A DNA stretch of 64,000 nt from Brevundimonas sp. (lineage in GTDB: Bacteria; Pseudomonadota; Alphaproteobacteria; Caulobacterales; Caulobacteraceae), in assembly GCA_016742215.1 (NCBI GenBank), contig JACVCC010000004.1, forward strand, positions 309,006-373,005, in the 5' to 3' direction. Positions 39,005 through 49,793 of the stretch are shown one piece after another. Position 1 is the stretch's first letter. The number at the start of each line of letters is the position of its first letter. Below the pieces are notes generated by a model. The model saw only the letters and a program-made list of their open reading frames with translations, was not told where the DNA came from and did not search any database. Made by a program: the position numbers and the translations under genes.

Positions 39005-40789
39005 GTGGCTGCTTACGAATTCGTCGATCACGAATACGACGTCGTCGTCCTGGGCGCAGGGGGCTCCGGCCTTCGCGCCGCGCTCGGCGCCGCCCAGCAG
39101 GGGCTGAAAGTCGCCTGCGTCACCAAGGTCTTCCCGACCCGCTCGCACACGGTGGCCGCCCAAGGCGGCATCTCGGCCTCGCTGGGCAACATGGGCGAGG
39201 ACAGCTGGCAGTGGCACATGTACGACACCGTCAAGGGGTCGGACTGGCTGGGCGACCAGGACGCCATCGAATATCTGGTCCGCAACGCGCCCAAGGCCGT
39301 CTACGAGCTGGAGCACTGGGGCGTGCCCTTCAGCCGGACGGATGAAGGCAAGATCTATCAGCGCGCCTTCGGCGGCATGACCCGCAACTTCGGCGAGGGC
39401 CCGGTGCAGCGCACCTGCGCGGCCGCCGACCGCACCGGTCACGCCATCCTGCACACCCTCTACGGCCAGTCGGTCCGTCGCGAGGTCGAGTTCTTCGTCG
39501 AGTATTTCGGCCTCGACCTGATCATGCAGGACGGCGTCTGCACCGGCCTGACCGCGCTGAAGCTGGATGACGGCACCCTGCACCGCTTCCGCGCCAAGCT
39601 GGTCATCCTGGCCACCGGCGGTTACGGCCGCGCCTACTTCTCGGCCACCTCGGCCCACACCTGCACCGGCGACGGCAACGCCATGGTGTTGCGCGCCGGT
39701 CTGCCGCTGCAAGACATGGAATTCGTGCAGTTCCACCCGACCGGCATCTACGGCGCCGGCTGCCTGATCACCGAGGGCGCGCGCGGCGAGGGCGGCTATC
39801 TGACCAACTCCGAAGGCGAACGCTTCATGGAGCGCTATGCGCCGACCGTGAAGGACCTCGCCCCGCGCGACATGGTCAGCCGCTCGATGACCATCGAGAT
39901 CCGCGAAGGCCGCGGCGTGGGCCCGAACAAGGACCACATCTTCCTGCACCTGGATCACCTCGATCCGGCCATCCTGCACGAGCGCCTGCCGGGCATCTCG
40001 GAGTCGGCCAAGATCTTCGCCGGCGTCGACGTCACCAAGGCGCCGATCCCGGTCCTGCCGACCGTCCACTACAACATGGGCGGCATCCCGACGAACTATC
40101 ACGGCGAGGTCCTGACCCTGCGCGACGGCAATCCGGACAGCGTCGTTCCGGGCCTGATGGCCGTGGGCGAGGCCGCCTGCGTGTCGGTGCACGGCGCCAA
40201 CCGTCTGGGCTCCAACTCGCTGACCGACCTGGTCGTGTTCGGCCGCGCCGCCGGCCTGCGCGCCGGCGAGATCGTCGACAAGGCATCGAAGGTTCCGGAC
40301 GCTCCGGCTGCGACCACCGACGGCCACCTGGCCCGTCTGGACCGCTTCCGCCACGCCAACGGCTCGACCCCGACGGCGAAGTTGCGCATCGAGATGCAGC
40401 GCGCCATGCAGTCTGACGCCGCGGTGTTCCGCACCGGCGAGACGATGCAGCAGGGCGTCAACAAGCTACGCGCCATCGACGCCGCCGGCGACGACATCAA
40501 GACGACCGATCGCGGCCTGATCTGGAACACCGACCTCGTGGAAACCCTCGAGTACGACAACCTGATCGCCCAGGCCCTGGTCACCATCGAAGGCGGTCTG
40601 AACCGGACGGAATCGCGCGGCGCCCACGCCCGCGAGGACTATCCGGAACGCGACGACGTCAACTGGATGAAACACACCCTCGCCTGGAAGAAGCCCGGCG
40701 AGCAGGTGGCGATCGACTACCGTCCGGTCCACAATTACACGATGTCCGACGACGTCTCGTACATCGAACCCAAGGCGCGGGTTTACTAA
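39005..40789 (+). CDS. sdhA: Succinate dehydrogenase flavoprotein subunit
   Basis: [42 protein letters not shown] start. Confidence 0.97.
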   Translation: MAAYEFVDHEYDVVVLGAGGSGLRAALGAAQQGLKVACVTKVFPTRSHTVAAQGGISASLGNMGEDSWQWHMYDTVKGSDWLGDQDAIEYLVRNAPKAVYELEHWGVPFSRTDEGKIYQRAFGGMTRNFGEGPVQRTCAAADRTGHAILHTLYGQSVRREVEFFVEYFGLDLIMQDGVCTGLTALKLDDGTLHRFRAKLVILATGGYGRAYFSATSAHTCTGDGNAMVLRAGLPLQDMEFVQFHPTGIYGAGCLITEGARGEGGYLTNSEGERFMERYAPTVKDLAPRDMVSRSMTIEIREGRGVGPNKDHIFLHLDHLDPAILHERLPGISESAKIFAGVDVTKAPIPVLPTVHYNMGGIPTNYHGEVLTLRDGNPDSVVPGLMAVGEAACVSVHGANRLGSNSLTDLVVFGRAAGLRAGEIVDKASKVPDAPAATTDGHLARLDRFRHANGSTPTAKLRIEMQRAMQSDAAVFRTGETMQQGVNKLRAIDAAGDDIKTTDRGLIWNTDLVETLEYDNLIAQALVTIEGGLNRTESRGAHAREDYPERDDVNWMKHTLAWKKPGEQVAIDYRPVHNYTMSDDVSYIEPKARVY

Positions 40790-41592
40790 TGGTCCAGCTC
40801 AACCTCCCCCGTGGCTCCAAGCCGACCAGCGGCAAGGTCTACAAGGCCCCCGCCGGCGCGACGAACGTGAAGACCTACAAGGTCTATCGCTATGACCCCG
40901 AGGTCGACGCCGACCCGCGCTGGGACGTCTATGAAGTCTCGGCCGACGAGCACGGCCCGATGCTTCTGGACGCCCTGATCCACATCAAGAACGAGATCGA
41001 CCCGACGCTGGCCTTCCGCCGGTCGTGCCGCGAAGGCATCTGCGGTTCGTGCTCGATGACGATCGACGGCCGCAACGCCCTGGCCTGCACCAAGGGCATG
41101 GACGAGTGCTCGTCGGACACCATCGCCATCGGCCCGCTGCCGCACCAGCCGGTGGTCAAGGATCTGGTGACCGACCTGTCGCTGTTCTACGCCCAGTACG
41201 ACTCGATCCAGCCCTACCTCCAGTCCGATGAGCCGGACCCGGAGACGGAGCGCCTACAGTCGCCGGAGGATCGCGCCAAGCTGGACGGCCTGTACGAATG
41301 CATCCTGTGCGCCTGCTGCTCGACCTCGTGCCCCAGCTACTGGTGGAACCAGGAAGAGTACCTCGGGCCGGCCGCCCTGCTGCAGTCCTACCGCTGGATC
41401 GCCGACAGCCGTGACGATGCGACGGACAAGCGCCTCGACGACCTCGAGGACCCGTTCAAGCTCTATCGCTGCCACACGATCATGAACTGCGCCCAGGTCT
41501 GCCCGAAGGGTCTGAACCCGGCCAAGGCGATCGCCGAGACCAAGAAGCTGATGGTCTCGCCGAGCCGCAAGAAGGAGACGGCGTCGGCCTGA
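40789..41592 (+). CDS. sdhB: Succinate dehydrogenase iron-sulfur subunit
   Basis: [49 protein letters not shown]. Confidence 0.97.
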   Translation: MVQLNLPRGSKPTSGKVYKAPAGATNVKTYKVYRYDPEVDADPRWDVYEVSADEHGPMLLDALIHIKNEIDPTLAFRRSCREGICGSCSMTIDGRNALACTKGMDECSSDTIAIGPLPHQPVVKDLVTDLSLFYAQYDSIQPYLQSDEPDPETERLQSPEDRAKLDGLYECILCACCSTSCPSYWWNQEEYLGPAALLQSYRWIADSRDDATDKRLDDLEDPFKLYRCHTIMNCAQVCPKGLNPAKAIAETKKLMVSPSRKKETASA

Positions 41593-41611
41593 CCGCCGAC
41601 GTCATATCCCG

Positions 41612-41932
41612 ATGGCGAAGATCACCTACATCGAGCACGACGGTAAGGAACACACCGTCGAGGTGAAGAACGGCCTGTCCGTCATGGAAGGCGCGATCCG
41701 GAACAATGTGCCCGGCATCGACGCCGACTGCGGCGGCGCCTGCGCCTGCGCGACCTGCCACGTCTATGTCGACGAGGCCTTCCAGGCCGAGACCGGCCGC
41801 GCCTCGGCAATGGAGGAGTCGATGCTCGACTTCGCCGAGAACGTTCAGCCGAACAGCCGCCTGTCCTGCCAGATCCGCGTCTCCGACGATCTGGACGGCC
41901 TGATCGTCCGCCTGCCCGAAAATCAGCACTGA
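41612..41932 (+). CDS. 2Fe-2S ferredoxin
   Basis: [19 protein letters not shown]...LSCQIRV. Confidence 0.93.
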   Translation: MAKITYIEHDGKEHTVEVKNGLSVMEGAIRNNVPGIDADCGGACACATCHVYVDEAFQAETGRASAMEESMLDFAENVQPNSRLSCQIRVSDDLDGLIVRLPENQH

Positions 41933-41943
41933 GGTCGTCGGCC

Positions 41944-42744
41944 ATGGGCCGCGCCAACCCCGTCCTCATCGATCGCATCGGCCGCCTGATCGAGGCGGGG
42001 CCGAAGGATCGCCCGGCGCTGATCGCCGTCGTGGGCGCGCAGGGATCCGGCAAGACGACCCTGGCCCGCGCCGCGGCCGAGCGCTTCGACGGCGCGCAGA
42101 TCTCGATCGACGATGTCTATCTGACCCGGGCCGAGCGGGAGGCGCTGGCCCGCGACGTGCATCCGATGCTGGTCCATCGCGGGCCTCCGGGGACCCACGA
42201 CCTCGGTCTGCTGAACCGCCTGATCGACGACCTGTCAGCTGCGGGAGCGGACGACGAGACCCTGATCCCCGACTTCGACAAGCGCGGCGACGACCGCTGG
42301 CCTGTTGACCGCTGGCGTCGCTTCACGGGCCGGCCCTCGGCCATCCTGATCGACGCCTGGTGTCTGGCCGCGACGCCGGAGGCCGACACCGCCCTGGCCG
42401 AGCCGATCAACGCCCTCGAACGCGACTACGATTCCGACGGCCGCTGGCGGCGCTGGATCAATGCGCAGGTCGCCGGTCCGTACACGGACTTCATGCGCCG
42501 GTTCGACGCCGTGGTCTTCCTGCAGGCGCCCGGGTTTGACGTGGTTCTGGACTGGCGTTGCCAGCAGGAAGCCGACCTGCTGGGTGTCGACCCGGCGGAC
42601 CTGCCCGATCACGAACGCGAACGCCTGACGACCTTCATCCAGTATTTCGAGCGCATCACCCGGCACATGCTCGCCGGCGGTATCCATGCGGATGTCACAG
42701 CTCAACTGGATGGAAACCGTCTGCCTGTCAGTGTCGCGCCATGA
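41944..42744 (+). CDS. P-loop kinase, D-glycerate 3-kinase-like
   Basis: VVGAQGSGKTTLARA; ISIDDVYLTRAEREALARDVHPML; RGPPGTHDLGLL; FDKRGDDRWP. Confidence 0.8.
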   Translation: MGRANPVLIDRIGRLIEAGPKDRPALIAVVGAQGSGKTTLARAAAERFDGAQISIDDVYLTRAEREALARDVHPMLVHRGPPGTHDLGLLNRLIDDLSAAGADDETLIPDFDKRGDDRWPVDRWRRFTGRPSAILIDAWCLAATPEADTALAEPINALERDYDSDGRWRRWINAQVAGPYTDFMRRFDAVVFLQAPGFDVVLDWRCQQEADLLGVDPADLPDHERERLTTFIQYFERITRHMLAGGIHADVTAQLDGNRLPVSVAP

Positions 42745-43067
42745 CGCCCACACCGGATCGCCGTTTCGAGGTTCGTTCGCCCGCCAACACCCGGGCGATC
42801 GTGGTGGCCCCGCGTCTGGAGATGGCCTGCATCATCATGGATGCGTCCACTTCGGGCTTGCGCATCCGGCTGGACCGCAAGCTGGCCCTGCCGCGCGAGG
42901 TCCAGATCGTCGACATCGCCCGCGGCATCGCCATCGACGCCGAGGTCGCCTGGACCAAGGGACAGGAAGCCGGCCTGAAGCAGAAGGGCCAGTCCAGCCT
43001 GCGCGGCCTGACCCCGTCCCGCCTCGCCGCCGCCCGGGCCGCCTTCCAGCGCGCCGGCGGCCGCTAG
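42741..43067 (+). CDS. PilZ-domain-like protein
   Basis: RRFEVRSPANTRAIVV...ASTSGLRIRLDRK; ATGA overlap with kinase. Confidence 0.65.
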   Translation: MTPTPDRRFEVRSPANTRAIVVAPRLEMACIIMDASTSGLRIRLDRKLALPREVQIVDIARGIAIDAEVAWTKGQEAGLKQKGQSSLRGLTPSRLAAARAAFQRAGGR

Positions 43068-44029
43068 GGCGTCAGGGTCCGCTGCAGGAAGGCGACGACC
43101 TTCGGCCACGCGTCCTGCCGCGCCTCTGCATTCGCTTCCGGCGTGCCTCCGCTGCGGGTCGCATCGCGCGCCGGGCCGTCGCCGACCAGATCGTGGCCGG
43201 CGGCGGGATAGACCACCGCCTCGGTCGCCAGGCCGGCCGCGGCCCGGTCCGAAATGATCTCGGACACGGCCTCGGATGCCGCCCACTGGGCGTCCTGTCC
43301 GCCCGCGATCAGCAGCAGGGCGCCGGGGTAGTTCTCGACCGGGATGCGCGCCGCCATCGCCTTCGCCGGATGGTCCGCGCGGCCGTTGACGTGGATCGCC
43401 CGCAGATCGGCCGACGGGCCGGCCAGCAGGCCCTCGACGAAACCGCGATAGGGGGTGAACGGCAGGGGCTGGCCCTCGAACGAGAAGGATGAGCGGGTCC
43501 CCTCGGCCTCGACCATCTCCAGACCCCAGCCCTCCCAGACCACGTCGGTCGGGCTGTAGGCGACGATGCTGTCGATCCACGGATAGCGGCTGCCGGCGAT
43601 CAGGGCGAACTCCGAGCCCTTGGACGCGCCGAACAGACCGAAGCGCTCGACATCGACGCCGGGCATGGTCCGCAGGACGTCGCGCAGGCGCGCCAGCTGG
43701 TCGACCGGAATGTCGATGAAGCTGCCCGGCAGGTCCGGGAACTGCGGCGGCGGGCCATAGTCGCCCCAGTTGGCCGAATAGTAAGGCAGGCCGACGGCCG
43801 CGTATCCCATCTGCGCCAGCTCGGGCCCGAAGATGCGCCCGGCCTCGTCCCCGCCCTCGGCGCCGTGCAGGATCACCACCACCGGCCGGGGCGTATCGCC
43901 CTCCAGCGTCCAGACCTTCGCGTGCGGGAAGCCTTCGATCGGTCGGTCGATCACCGCCTGCGCCGCCGCTGCGCCTGCCATCGCCACCGTGGCGACCGCC
44001 GCCAGAACACCCATCACCCGTTGCAACAT
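43064..44029 (-). CDS. Secreted alpha/beta hydrolase (BAAT/dienelactone-hydrolase-like)
   Basis: Signal peptide; VILHGAEGGDEAG; FGLFGASKGSEFAL; YPAAGHDL. Confidence 0.8.
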   Translation of the reverse strand: MLQRVMGVLAAVATVAMAGAAAAQAVIDRPIEGFPHAKVWTLEGDTPRPVVVILHGAEGGDEAGRIFGPELAQMGYAAVGLPYYSANWGDYGPPPQFPDLPGSFIDIPVDQLARLRDVLRTMPGVDVERFGLFGASKGSEFALIAGSRYPWIDSIVAYSPTDVVWEGWGLEMVEAEGTRSSFSFEGQPLPFTPYRGFVEGLLAGPSADLRAIHVNGRADHPAKAMAARIPVENYPGALLLIAGGQDAQWAASEAVSEIISDRAAAGLATEAVVYPAAGHDLVGDGPARDATRSGGTPEANAEARQDAWPKVVAFLQRTLTP

Positions 44030-44099
44030 CCGAACCCTCCCTGTGGCGAGATCCGCCGGTTCAATGTCTGGTCGCCGCCGACCGGCGAAATGGATGCGG

Positions 44100-44969
44100 T
44101 CAGTGGTCGGAGACTTCCGGCATGGTGCCGGCATTGATCGCTATGCGGCCGATCAGGCCCTTGACGATCAGGTCCAGAGCCGAGCCTTCGCGATAGTCGG
44201 CCGCGGCGACGAAGTTGACCCGGTCCTCGGAGATCAGGCCGTAGATCTTCTGCTGGTCCCGCTCGGAATTGCGCGGATCATAGACGGCGATCGAGAAGCC
44301 GCCCTTGGAATGCATCATCTTCATGGTCGGGACGTCGGTGTCCCCGTCGCCCAGGAAGATCATTCGCTCGAACGGTACCGGACGGGCGTCGTCGGCCATG
44401 AAGCGGTTGATGCGCTCGTGCTCCCAGTGGTTCAGCACGCCCTTGTTGATGCGGAACAGGTACTGGGTCTTGGTGGTGTAGTTGACGCCGACCGCCGGCC
44501 AGATCGCCACGCCGTGGTCGTCGTAGACGAACTTCGATGCGAAGACGTGGTGGAACTCGTCGCGGATCGGGCAGCCGTCGATCATCTCCTCCAGCCCGGC
44601 CGAGATGATGTAGTGCTCGATATCCAGGCCGTACTCGCGGCCCTTGGCGTTGATGCGCTCGAACCAGCCCTTGCCCGTCAGGTCGGACTTCAGCCCGTCG
44701 AACAGCTTCACGTCCTGCCCGTGCTCGGCCAGCAGCTTGCGCGTGATCGGCGCGTCGTGCTCGCGCGCCTGCTTCAGCATCAGCTGCATGTACATCAGGA
44801 TATTGTCGCCGTCGGCCGACTTGGTCAGGCGGTCCGCCTCGCCCCAGAAGTCGCCGATACCCATCCCTACCGACGGGATGAAGGTGACCTCCTGCATGTT
44901 GCCCCGGGCAAGCGTGCCGTCGAAGTCATAGATCAGGGCGGTCTTGAGCAGTTTGGGCGAGGTCGACAT
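44100..44969 (-). CDS. HAD-family hydrolase
   Basis: ALIYDFDGTLARGNM...IFLGDGDTDVPTMKMM. Confidence 0.88.
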   Translation of the reverse strand: MSTSPKLLKTALIYDFDGTLARGNMQEVTFIPSVGMGIGDFWGEADRLTKSADGDNILMYMQLMLKQAREHDAPITRKLLAEHGQDVKLFDGLKSDLTGKGWFERINAKGREYGLDIEHYIISAGLEEMIDGCPIRDEFHHVFASKFVYDDHGVAIWPAVGVNYTTKTQYLFRINKGVLNHWEHERINRFMADDARPVPFERMIFLGDGDTDVPTMKMMHSKGGFSIAVYDPRNSERDQQKIYGLISEDRVNFVAAADYREGSALDLIVKGLIGRIAINAGTMPEVSDH

Positions 44970-45040
44970 CGGAGGTCCGGAACGGGCGAAGTTGAGGCTC
45001 TATAGCCGATAAATCGGGACGCACGGAATCACTCGGCTCG

Positions 45041-45073
45041 ATAGATTTTGCCTTTGCGATAGCGACACCTTAT
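45041..45073 (+). promoter_or_regulatory. Candidate OxyR site upstream of oxyR
   Basis: TCGATAGATTTTG shared with ahpC/katG regions; ATAG-N7-CTTT and ATAG-N7-TTAT just before the ATG. Confidence 0.55.
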
Positions 45074-45082
45074 GTCGCCTCC

Positions 45083-45970
45083 ATGCTTCCGACCCTGCGC
45101 CAGCTCCAGTATCTGCGTCTCCTCGCCGAGCACGCCTCGTTCAGCCGGGCGGCGGAGGCGGCGCATGTCAGCCAGCCCGCCCTGTCGGCCGGGGTGCAGG
45201 AGCTTGAGAAGATCCTTGGCGCGCCAGTCGTCGAGCGCACACGGGGCAATGTGCAGCTGACCGCCGTCGGCGCCGAGGCCGTGCGGCGGGCCGAGGATGT
45301 GCTGGCGCGGACCGAGGATCTGGTCGAGGCCGCGCGCAATGCCGGAAAACCGTTGTCGGGTCGTTTCCGTCTGGGCGTCATCCCCACGGTCGCCCCCTTC
45401 CTTCTGCCCGCGCGCCTGCCCGGGCTTAAGGCGGACTATCCGGGGCTGCGACTGTTCATCCGCGAGGATCTGACGCCGAAACTGGTGGCGGCGCTGAAGA
45501 GCGGCCACCTCGACGCCGCGGTCATCGCCCTGCCCTACACCGCCGCCGGCATCGATCACGCCCGCATCGGCGATGACGAGATCCTGGCGGCCGCACCGGT
45601 CGGCCACGCGCTGGCGGGCGCCGGACCCATCCCGCCCGGATCGCTGAAGGCCGAGGATCTGATCCTGCTGGAAGACGGCCACTGCCTGCGCGACCAGGCC
45701 CTGGCGGCCTTCGACATCGAGGCGCCGAAGGGGGACGATGTCTTCGCCGCCACCAGCCTGCACACCCTGGTGCAGATGGTGTCCTCAGGACTGGGCGTCA
45801 GCTTCCTGCCCGAGATGGCCGTGCGCGCCGGTCTGGCGGACATGCCCGGCGTTGTGGTGCGCCCCATTGCGGCCAGGGCGCCCCGCCGGGAGATCGTCGT
45901 CGCCTGGCGCACGGGCTCCAGCCGGGCGAGCGAGGCCCAGCTCCTGGCCGACGCCCTGCGGCTCGACTGA
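45083..45970 (+). CDS. oxyR: LysR-family regulator, OxyR-type
   Basis: LPTLRQLQYLRLLAEHASFSRAAEAAHVSQPALSAGVQELE; LLEDGHCLRDQAL around the peroxidatic Cys. Confidence 0.85.
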   Translation: MLPTLRQLQYLRLLAEHASFSRAAEAAHVSQPALSAGVQELEKILGAPVVERTRGNVQLTAVGAEAVRRAEDVLARTEDLVEAARNAGKPLSGRFRLGVIPTVAPFLLPARLPGLKADYPGLRLFIREDLTPKLVAALKSGHLDAAVIALPYTAAGIDHARIGDDEILAAAPVGHALAGAGPIPPGSLKAEDLILLEDGHCLRDQALAAFDIEAPKGDDVFAATSLHTLVQMVSSGLGVSFLPEMAVRAGLADMPGVVVRPIAARAPRREIVVAWRTGSSRASEAQLLADALRLD

Positions 45971-46062
45971 GCGGTTTCATTACCACTCCGTAAGGTGCGC
46001 CCCGGGGCGGCCCTGATAGGGTCGGCCCGCCCGCCGGTGCGGGCGTCCGGAGCCGACTGTCC

Positions 46063-48909
46063 ATGAAGACCCGCCTGATCCTTACCGCCGCCGCCTCGGC
46101 GCTTCTCCTGGGCCTGCCGGCCGCCGCGCCCGCCCTGGCCCAGACCGCCCCGGCCGCGGCGCCGCAGGGGATCACCGTCCCGCCGTTGGGCTTCCAGGAA
46201 CGCACCCTGCCGAACGGCCTGAAGATCTATACCGCGCGCGACACCTCGACCTCGAACGTGACCGTGCAGGTCTGGTACCGCGTCGGCTCCAAGGATGATC
46301 CGGAGGACCGTTCGGGCTTCGCCCACCTGTTCGAACACCTGATGTTCAAGGCGACGCAGAACTTCCCGGACGAGACCTTCGACCGCCTGACCGAGGACGT
46401 GGGCGGCAACAACAACGCCTTCACCTCGGACGACGTCACCGCCTATCACGAGACGGTCCCGGCCAATCATCTCGAGCGCCTGATCTTCGCCGAGGCCGAC
46501 CGTCTGGGCTCGCTGGTTGTCAATGAGTCGGTGTTCGAGAGCGAGCGAGACGTCGTGAAGGAGGAGTACCGGCAGGGCGTGCTGGCCAGCCCCTACGGCC
46601 GCCTGTTCAGCGTCTTCGTACCGGAGACCATCTATCAGGAGCACCCCTATCGTCGCACGACCATCGGTTCGATCGAGAACCTGGACGCCGCGACCATCGA
46701 GGACGTGCGCCGCTTCCACGCCACCTACTATCGCCCGGACAACGCCTATCTGATCGTGGCCGGCAATTTCGATCAGGCCCAGCTGGATGGCTGGATCGAC
46801 CAGTATTTCGGCCCGCTGACCAATCCGGATCGCCCGCTGCCGGTCAACGACGTGCGCGAGCCCGAGCCGACCGGACCGCGCGAGGCGACCTTCTACGCCC
46901 CAAACGTGCCGCTGCCGGCGGTCGTCCTGGCCTGGCCGGCCGTGCGCTACGACAACCCGGACCGCGCGGCCCTGACCGTTCTGGACGGCATCCTGTCGAC
47001 CGGCGAAAGCTCCCGCCTCTACCGCGCCCTGGTCTATGATCAGAAGATCGCCACCCAGGCCAGCTCGGGCCTGGACGCCAGCCAGCAGGCCGGCGCCGTC
47101 ACAGCCTACGCCATCATGGCCGAGGGCGAGACGCCCGAGGCCGGCCTCGCCTCCCTGCGCGCCGAGGCCGCCCGCCTGCGCAATGAGCCGGTCACCGAGG
47201 CCGAGCTGACCGAGGCGAAGAACGAACTGATCGCCGGCGCCCTGCGCGAACGCGAGACGATCGAGGACCGGGCCAGCGCACTGGGCTGGTCGCTGATCAA
47301 CACCGGCGACGCCGCGGCCGCCGACCGCGAGGTCGCCGACCTGCAGGCCGTCACCATCGCGGACGTCCAGCGCGTCGCCCGCCGCTATCTGACCGACGAG
47401 CGCAGCATCGCAATCCGCTACCTGCGCGCCGACGACCAGAACCCCGTCTCCACCCAGAACGTCGATGTCGATGCGCCGGTGACCGTCGCCGACCTCGCTC
47501 CGGTCGGCCGCATCTTCGAGCTGTTGCCGGAAGGTCAGCGGACGCCGATCCCCGATGCGGGACCATCGGTCGATGTCGCCACCCCTGCGGTCGAGACCTT
47601 CACCCTGTCGAACGGCCTGAACGTCTATGTGGCGCGCAAGCCCGGCATGCCCCTGGTCTCGGCCCGCCTCGGCCTGATCGCCGGCTCCTCGGACGATGGC
47701 GACAAGGCCGGCCTGTCCGTGCTCACCGCCGGTCTGCTGACCCAGGGCGCCGCCGGTCGCTCGGCGCCCGAAATCGCCGCGGAGATCGAGCAGCTGGGCG
47801 CGCAGATCGGCGCCTCGTCGGGCGCCGACTTCTCCAACGTCGTCGTCAATGCGCCATCGGATGTCTTCCCGCGGGCCATGAGCCTGATGGCCGATCTGGT
47901 TCGCCGTCCGGACTTCGCCGCCGAGGAGGTCGAGCGCCAGCGCGACCAGTCTCTGGACGGCCTGCGTGTCGCGCTCAGCTCGCCGGGTTCGGTCGCCGGA
48001 ATGGCCGCGGGCCGCGTCGTCTATGGCGACGCCGCCTATGGCGCGCCCGCCAGCGGCACCCTGACCTCCCTGCCGGGCCTGACCCGCGAGGACGTCGTCG
48101 CCTTCCACGCCTCGCGCTACCGTCCCGAGACCGCCCGTCTGGTCTTCTCGGGCGACATCACGGTCGAGCAGGCCCGCGCCCTGGCCGAGCAGGCGTTCGG
48201 CGACTGGCGCGCCGAGGGTCCCGCCCCGGCGCCGCGCGTCCATCCGGCCGGCGAGCCCCTGAATCCGCGCGTGGTGGTCATCGACCAGCCCGGCGCCGGT
48301 CAGGCCGCCGTCTATGTCGCCATGCGCAGCATCGCCCGCAGCAACGAGGACTTCTTCCCGCTGACGCTGGGCAACACCCTGCTGGGCGGCAGCTTCACCT
48401 CGCGCCTGAACCAGGAAATCCGCATCAAGCGCGGCCTCAGCTACGGCACGCGCTCGAACCTGGGCGTGCGTCAGGACATCGGCGCCTTCGTGGCCTCGGC
48501 CCAGACCCGCAACGACGCCGCCGCCGAGGTGGCCGAACTGGTTCTGGCCGAGATCTCTCGCCTGTCGGACACGCAGCCGACGGCCAGCGAGATGACCACC
48601 CGTCAGGCCATCCTGTCGGGCGGCTTCGGCAGCGGTCTGGAAACGGTTGACGGCCTCGCCGGCACGGTCGCGGGCCTGGCCCTCTACGACCTGCCGATGA
48701 GCGACCTGGCGGCCTATGTCGGCCGGGTCGAGGCCATCACGCCCGAGCAGGTCCAGTCGGCCTTCGCCGAGCACCTGCCGGCCGCCAACGCCAGCCTGGT
48801 GATCGTCGGCGACTCCGCCCAGTTCATCGACGCGATCCGCGCCAAACACCCGAACGTGGAAGTCATCCCGCTGTCGGACCTGAACCTCGACGCGGCGGCG
48901 CTGCGCTAG
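46063..48909 (+). CDS. M16 family metallopeptidase (two-domain, secreted)
   Basis: HLFEHLMFKAT HxxEH motif; NNAFTSDDVTAYHE; second inactive M16 repeat. Confidence 0.95.
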   Translation: MKTRLILTAAASALLLGLPAAAPALAQTAPAAAPQGITVPPLGFQERTLPNGLKIYTARDTSTSNVTVQVWYRVGSKDDPEDRSGFAHLFEHLMFKATQNFPDETFDRLTEDVGGNNNAFTSDDVTAYHETVPANHLERLIFAEADRLGSLVVNESVFESERDVVKEEYRQGVLASPYGRLFSVFVPETIYQEHPYRRTTIGSIENLDAATIEDVRRFHATYYRPDNAYLIVAGNFDQAQLDGWIDQYFGPLTNPDRPLPVNDVREPEPTGPREATFYAPNVPLPAVVLAWPAVRYDNPDRAALTVLDGILSTGESSRLYRALVYDQKIATQASSGLDASQQAGAVTAYAIMAEGETPEAGLASLRAEAARLRNEPVTEAELTEAKNELIAGALRERETIEDRASALGWSLINTGDAAAADREVADLQAVTIADVQRVARRYLTDERSIAIRYLRADDQNPVSTQNVDVDAPVTVADLAPVGRIFELLPEGQRTPIPDAGPSVDVATPAVETFTLSNGLNVYVARKPGMPLVSARLGLIAGSSDDGDKAGLSVLTAGLLTQGAAGRSAPEIAAEIEQLGAQIGASSGADFSNVVVNAPSDVFPRAMSLMADLVRRPDFAAEEVERQRDQSLDGLRVALSSPGSVAGMAAGRVVYGDAAYGAPASGTLTSLPGLTREDVVAFHASRYRPETARLVFSGDITVEQARALAEQAFGDWRAEGPAPAPRVHPAGEPLNPRVVVIDQPGAGQAAVYVAMRSIARSNEDFFPLTLGNTLLGGSFTSRLNQEIRIKRGLSYGTRSNLGVRQDIGAFVASAQTRNDAAAEVAELVLAEISRLSDTQPTASEMTTRQAILSGGFGSGLETVDGLAGTVAGLALYDLPMSDLAAYVGRVEAITPEQVQSAFAEHLPAANASLVIVGDSAQFIDAIRAKHPNVEVIPLSDLNLDAAALR

Positions 48910-48911
48910 GT

Positions 48912-48956
48912 CGAAATCGGTCCGGCTGGGCGCAGTCCAGCCGGCCTCAGATTTCG
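48912..48956. terminator. Bipartite hairpin between convergent genes
   Basis: CGAAATC...CCGGCTGG-GCGCAGT-CCAGCCGG...GATTTCG. Confidence 0.6.
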
Positions 48957-48964
48957 GCCAGGTA

Positions 48965-49789
48965 TCAGGCTGAAAGGCAGACGACCTGCGCGACCCGAAG
49001 TTCGCGGCGCAGGTCGTCGGCCACCAGGCCGTAGTTGTCGACGGTGATGATGCGGCCGGTCAGCGGCTCGTCCGCCTTCTGGATGCCGCGAATGGCCGGG
49101 GCGAAGGTCTCGGGAGCCGTGGTGTAGATGCGGCCGCGCCGGGGGCTCTCGGCGATGGTCACACCGATCGCGCGCCCCTGTCGGTCCAGCACAGGCGCGC
49201 CGGACAGACCCGCAAGGGTGCCGCCCAGCCTCGCGGTGCGACCCACCTCGGCCCAGGCCAGCACGGGCTCCTCGCGCGCGCCCCGTCCGCGCACCTTCAG
49301 CGTTTCACGACCTAGCAAACGCGACGTCACCTCGCCCGCCCGCGCCTGCGGATAGCCGGGATGGAAGGCGCGCTGGCCCTCGCGCAGGCCGTCGCCGGAC
49401 ACGGGGATGGCCGACGGCCCGCCCGAGGTCAGCAGAACCGCGATGTCGGCCCGGGGCGCCAGCCTCACATCGGCCGCCACGGCCCGTCCGCCCCCGACCA
49501 TGATCGCCGGCTTGCGGCAGCCCTCGACCACGTGCCGGGCGGTGACCCAGGTCCCTTCGCGGGCGATGGAGAAGGCGGTGCCGGAGCTCGGCTGGAAGGG
49601 GATGTCCGGCGCATGGACGGTCACGGCTGGATCGAACGGCGTCACCGGCCCCAGCAGGGCGCCCTCCATCGGATCGGGCGGCGGCGGCGCCGGCGGCGCG
49701 TCGGCGTTCTCACGACGGTTCAGGGAGGCGATCAACAATGCCCCCAGCACGGCCGAGTAGATCAGCCAGTCGGGCGGACGAAAGCCCAT
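48965..49789 (-). CDS. Trypsin-like serine protease with N-terminal anchor
   Basis: GTAFSIAREGTWVTARHVVEGC; ADIAVL; AGLSGAPVLDRQGRAIGVTIAE. Confidence 0.85.
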   Translation of the reverse strand: MGFRPPDWLIYSAVLGALLIASLNRRENADAPPAPPPPDPMEGALLGPVTPFDPAVTVHAPDIPFQPSSGTAFSIAREGTWVTARHVVEGCRKPAIMVGGGRAVAADVRLAPRADIAVLLTSGGPSAIPVSGDGLREGQRAFHPGYPQARAGEVTSRLLGRETLKVRGRGAREEPVLAWAEVGRTARLGGTLAGLSGAPVLDRQGRAIGVTIAESPRRGRIYTTAPETFAPAIRGIQKADEPLTGRIITVDNYGLVADDLRRELRVAQVVCLSA

Positions 49790-49793
49790 ATCC

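Noticed and set aside
45556-48849. 1097-aa minus-strand ORF
   Set aside because: Antisense to the clear M16 peptidase; a high-GC shadow ORF with low-complexity Arg/Gly/His-rich translation.
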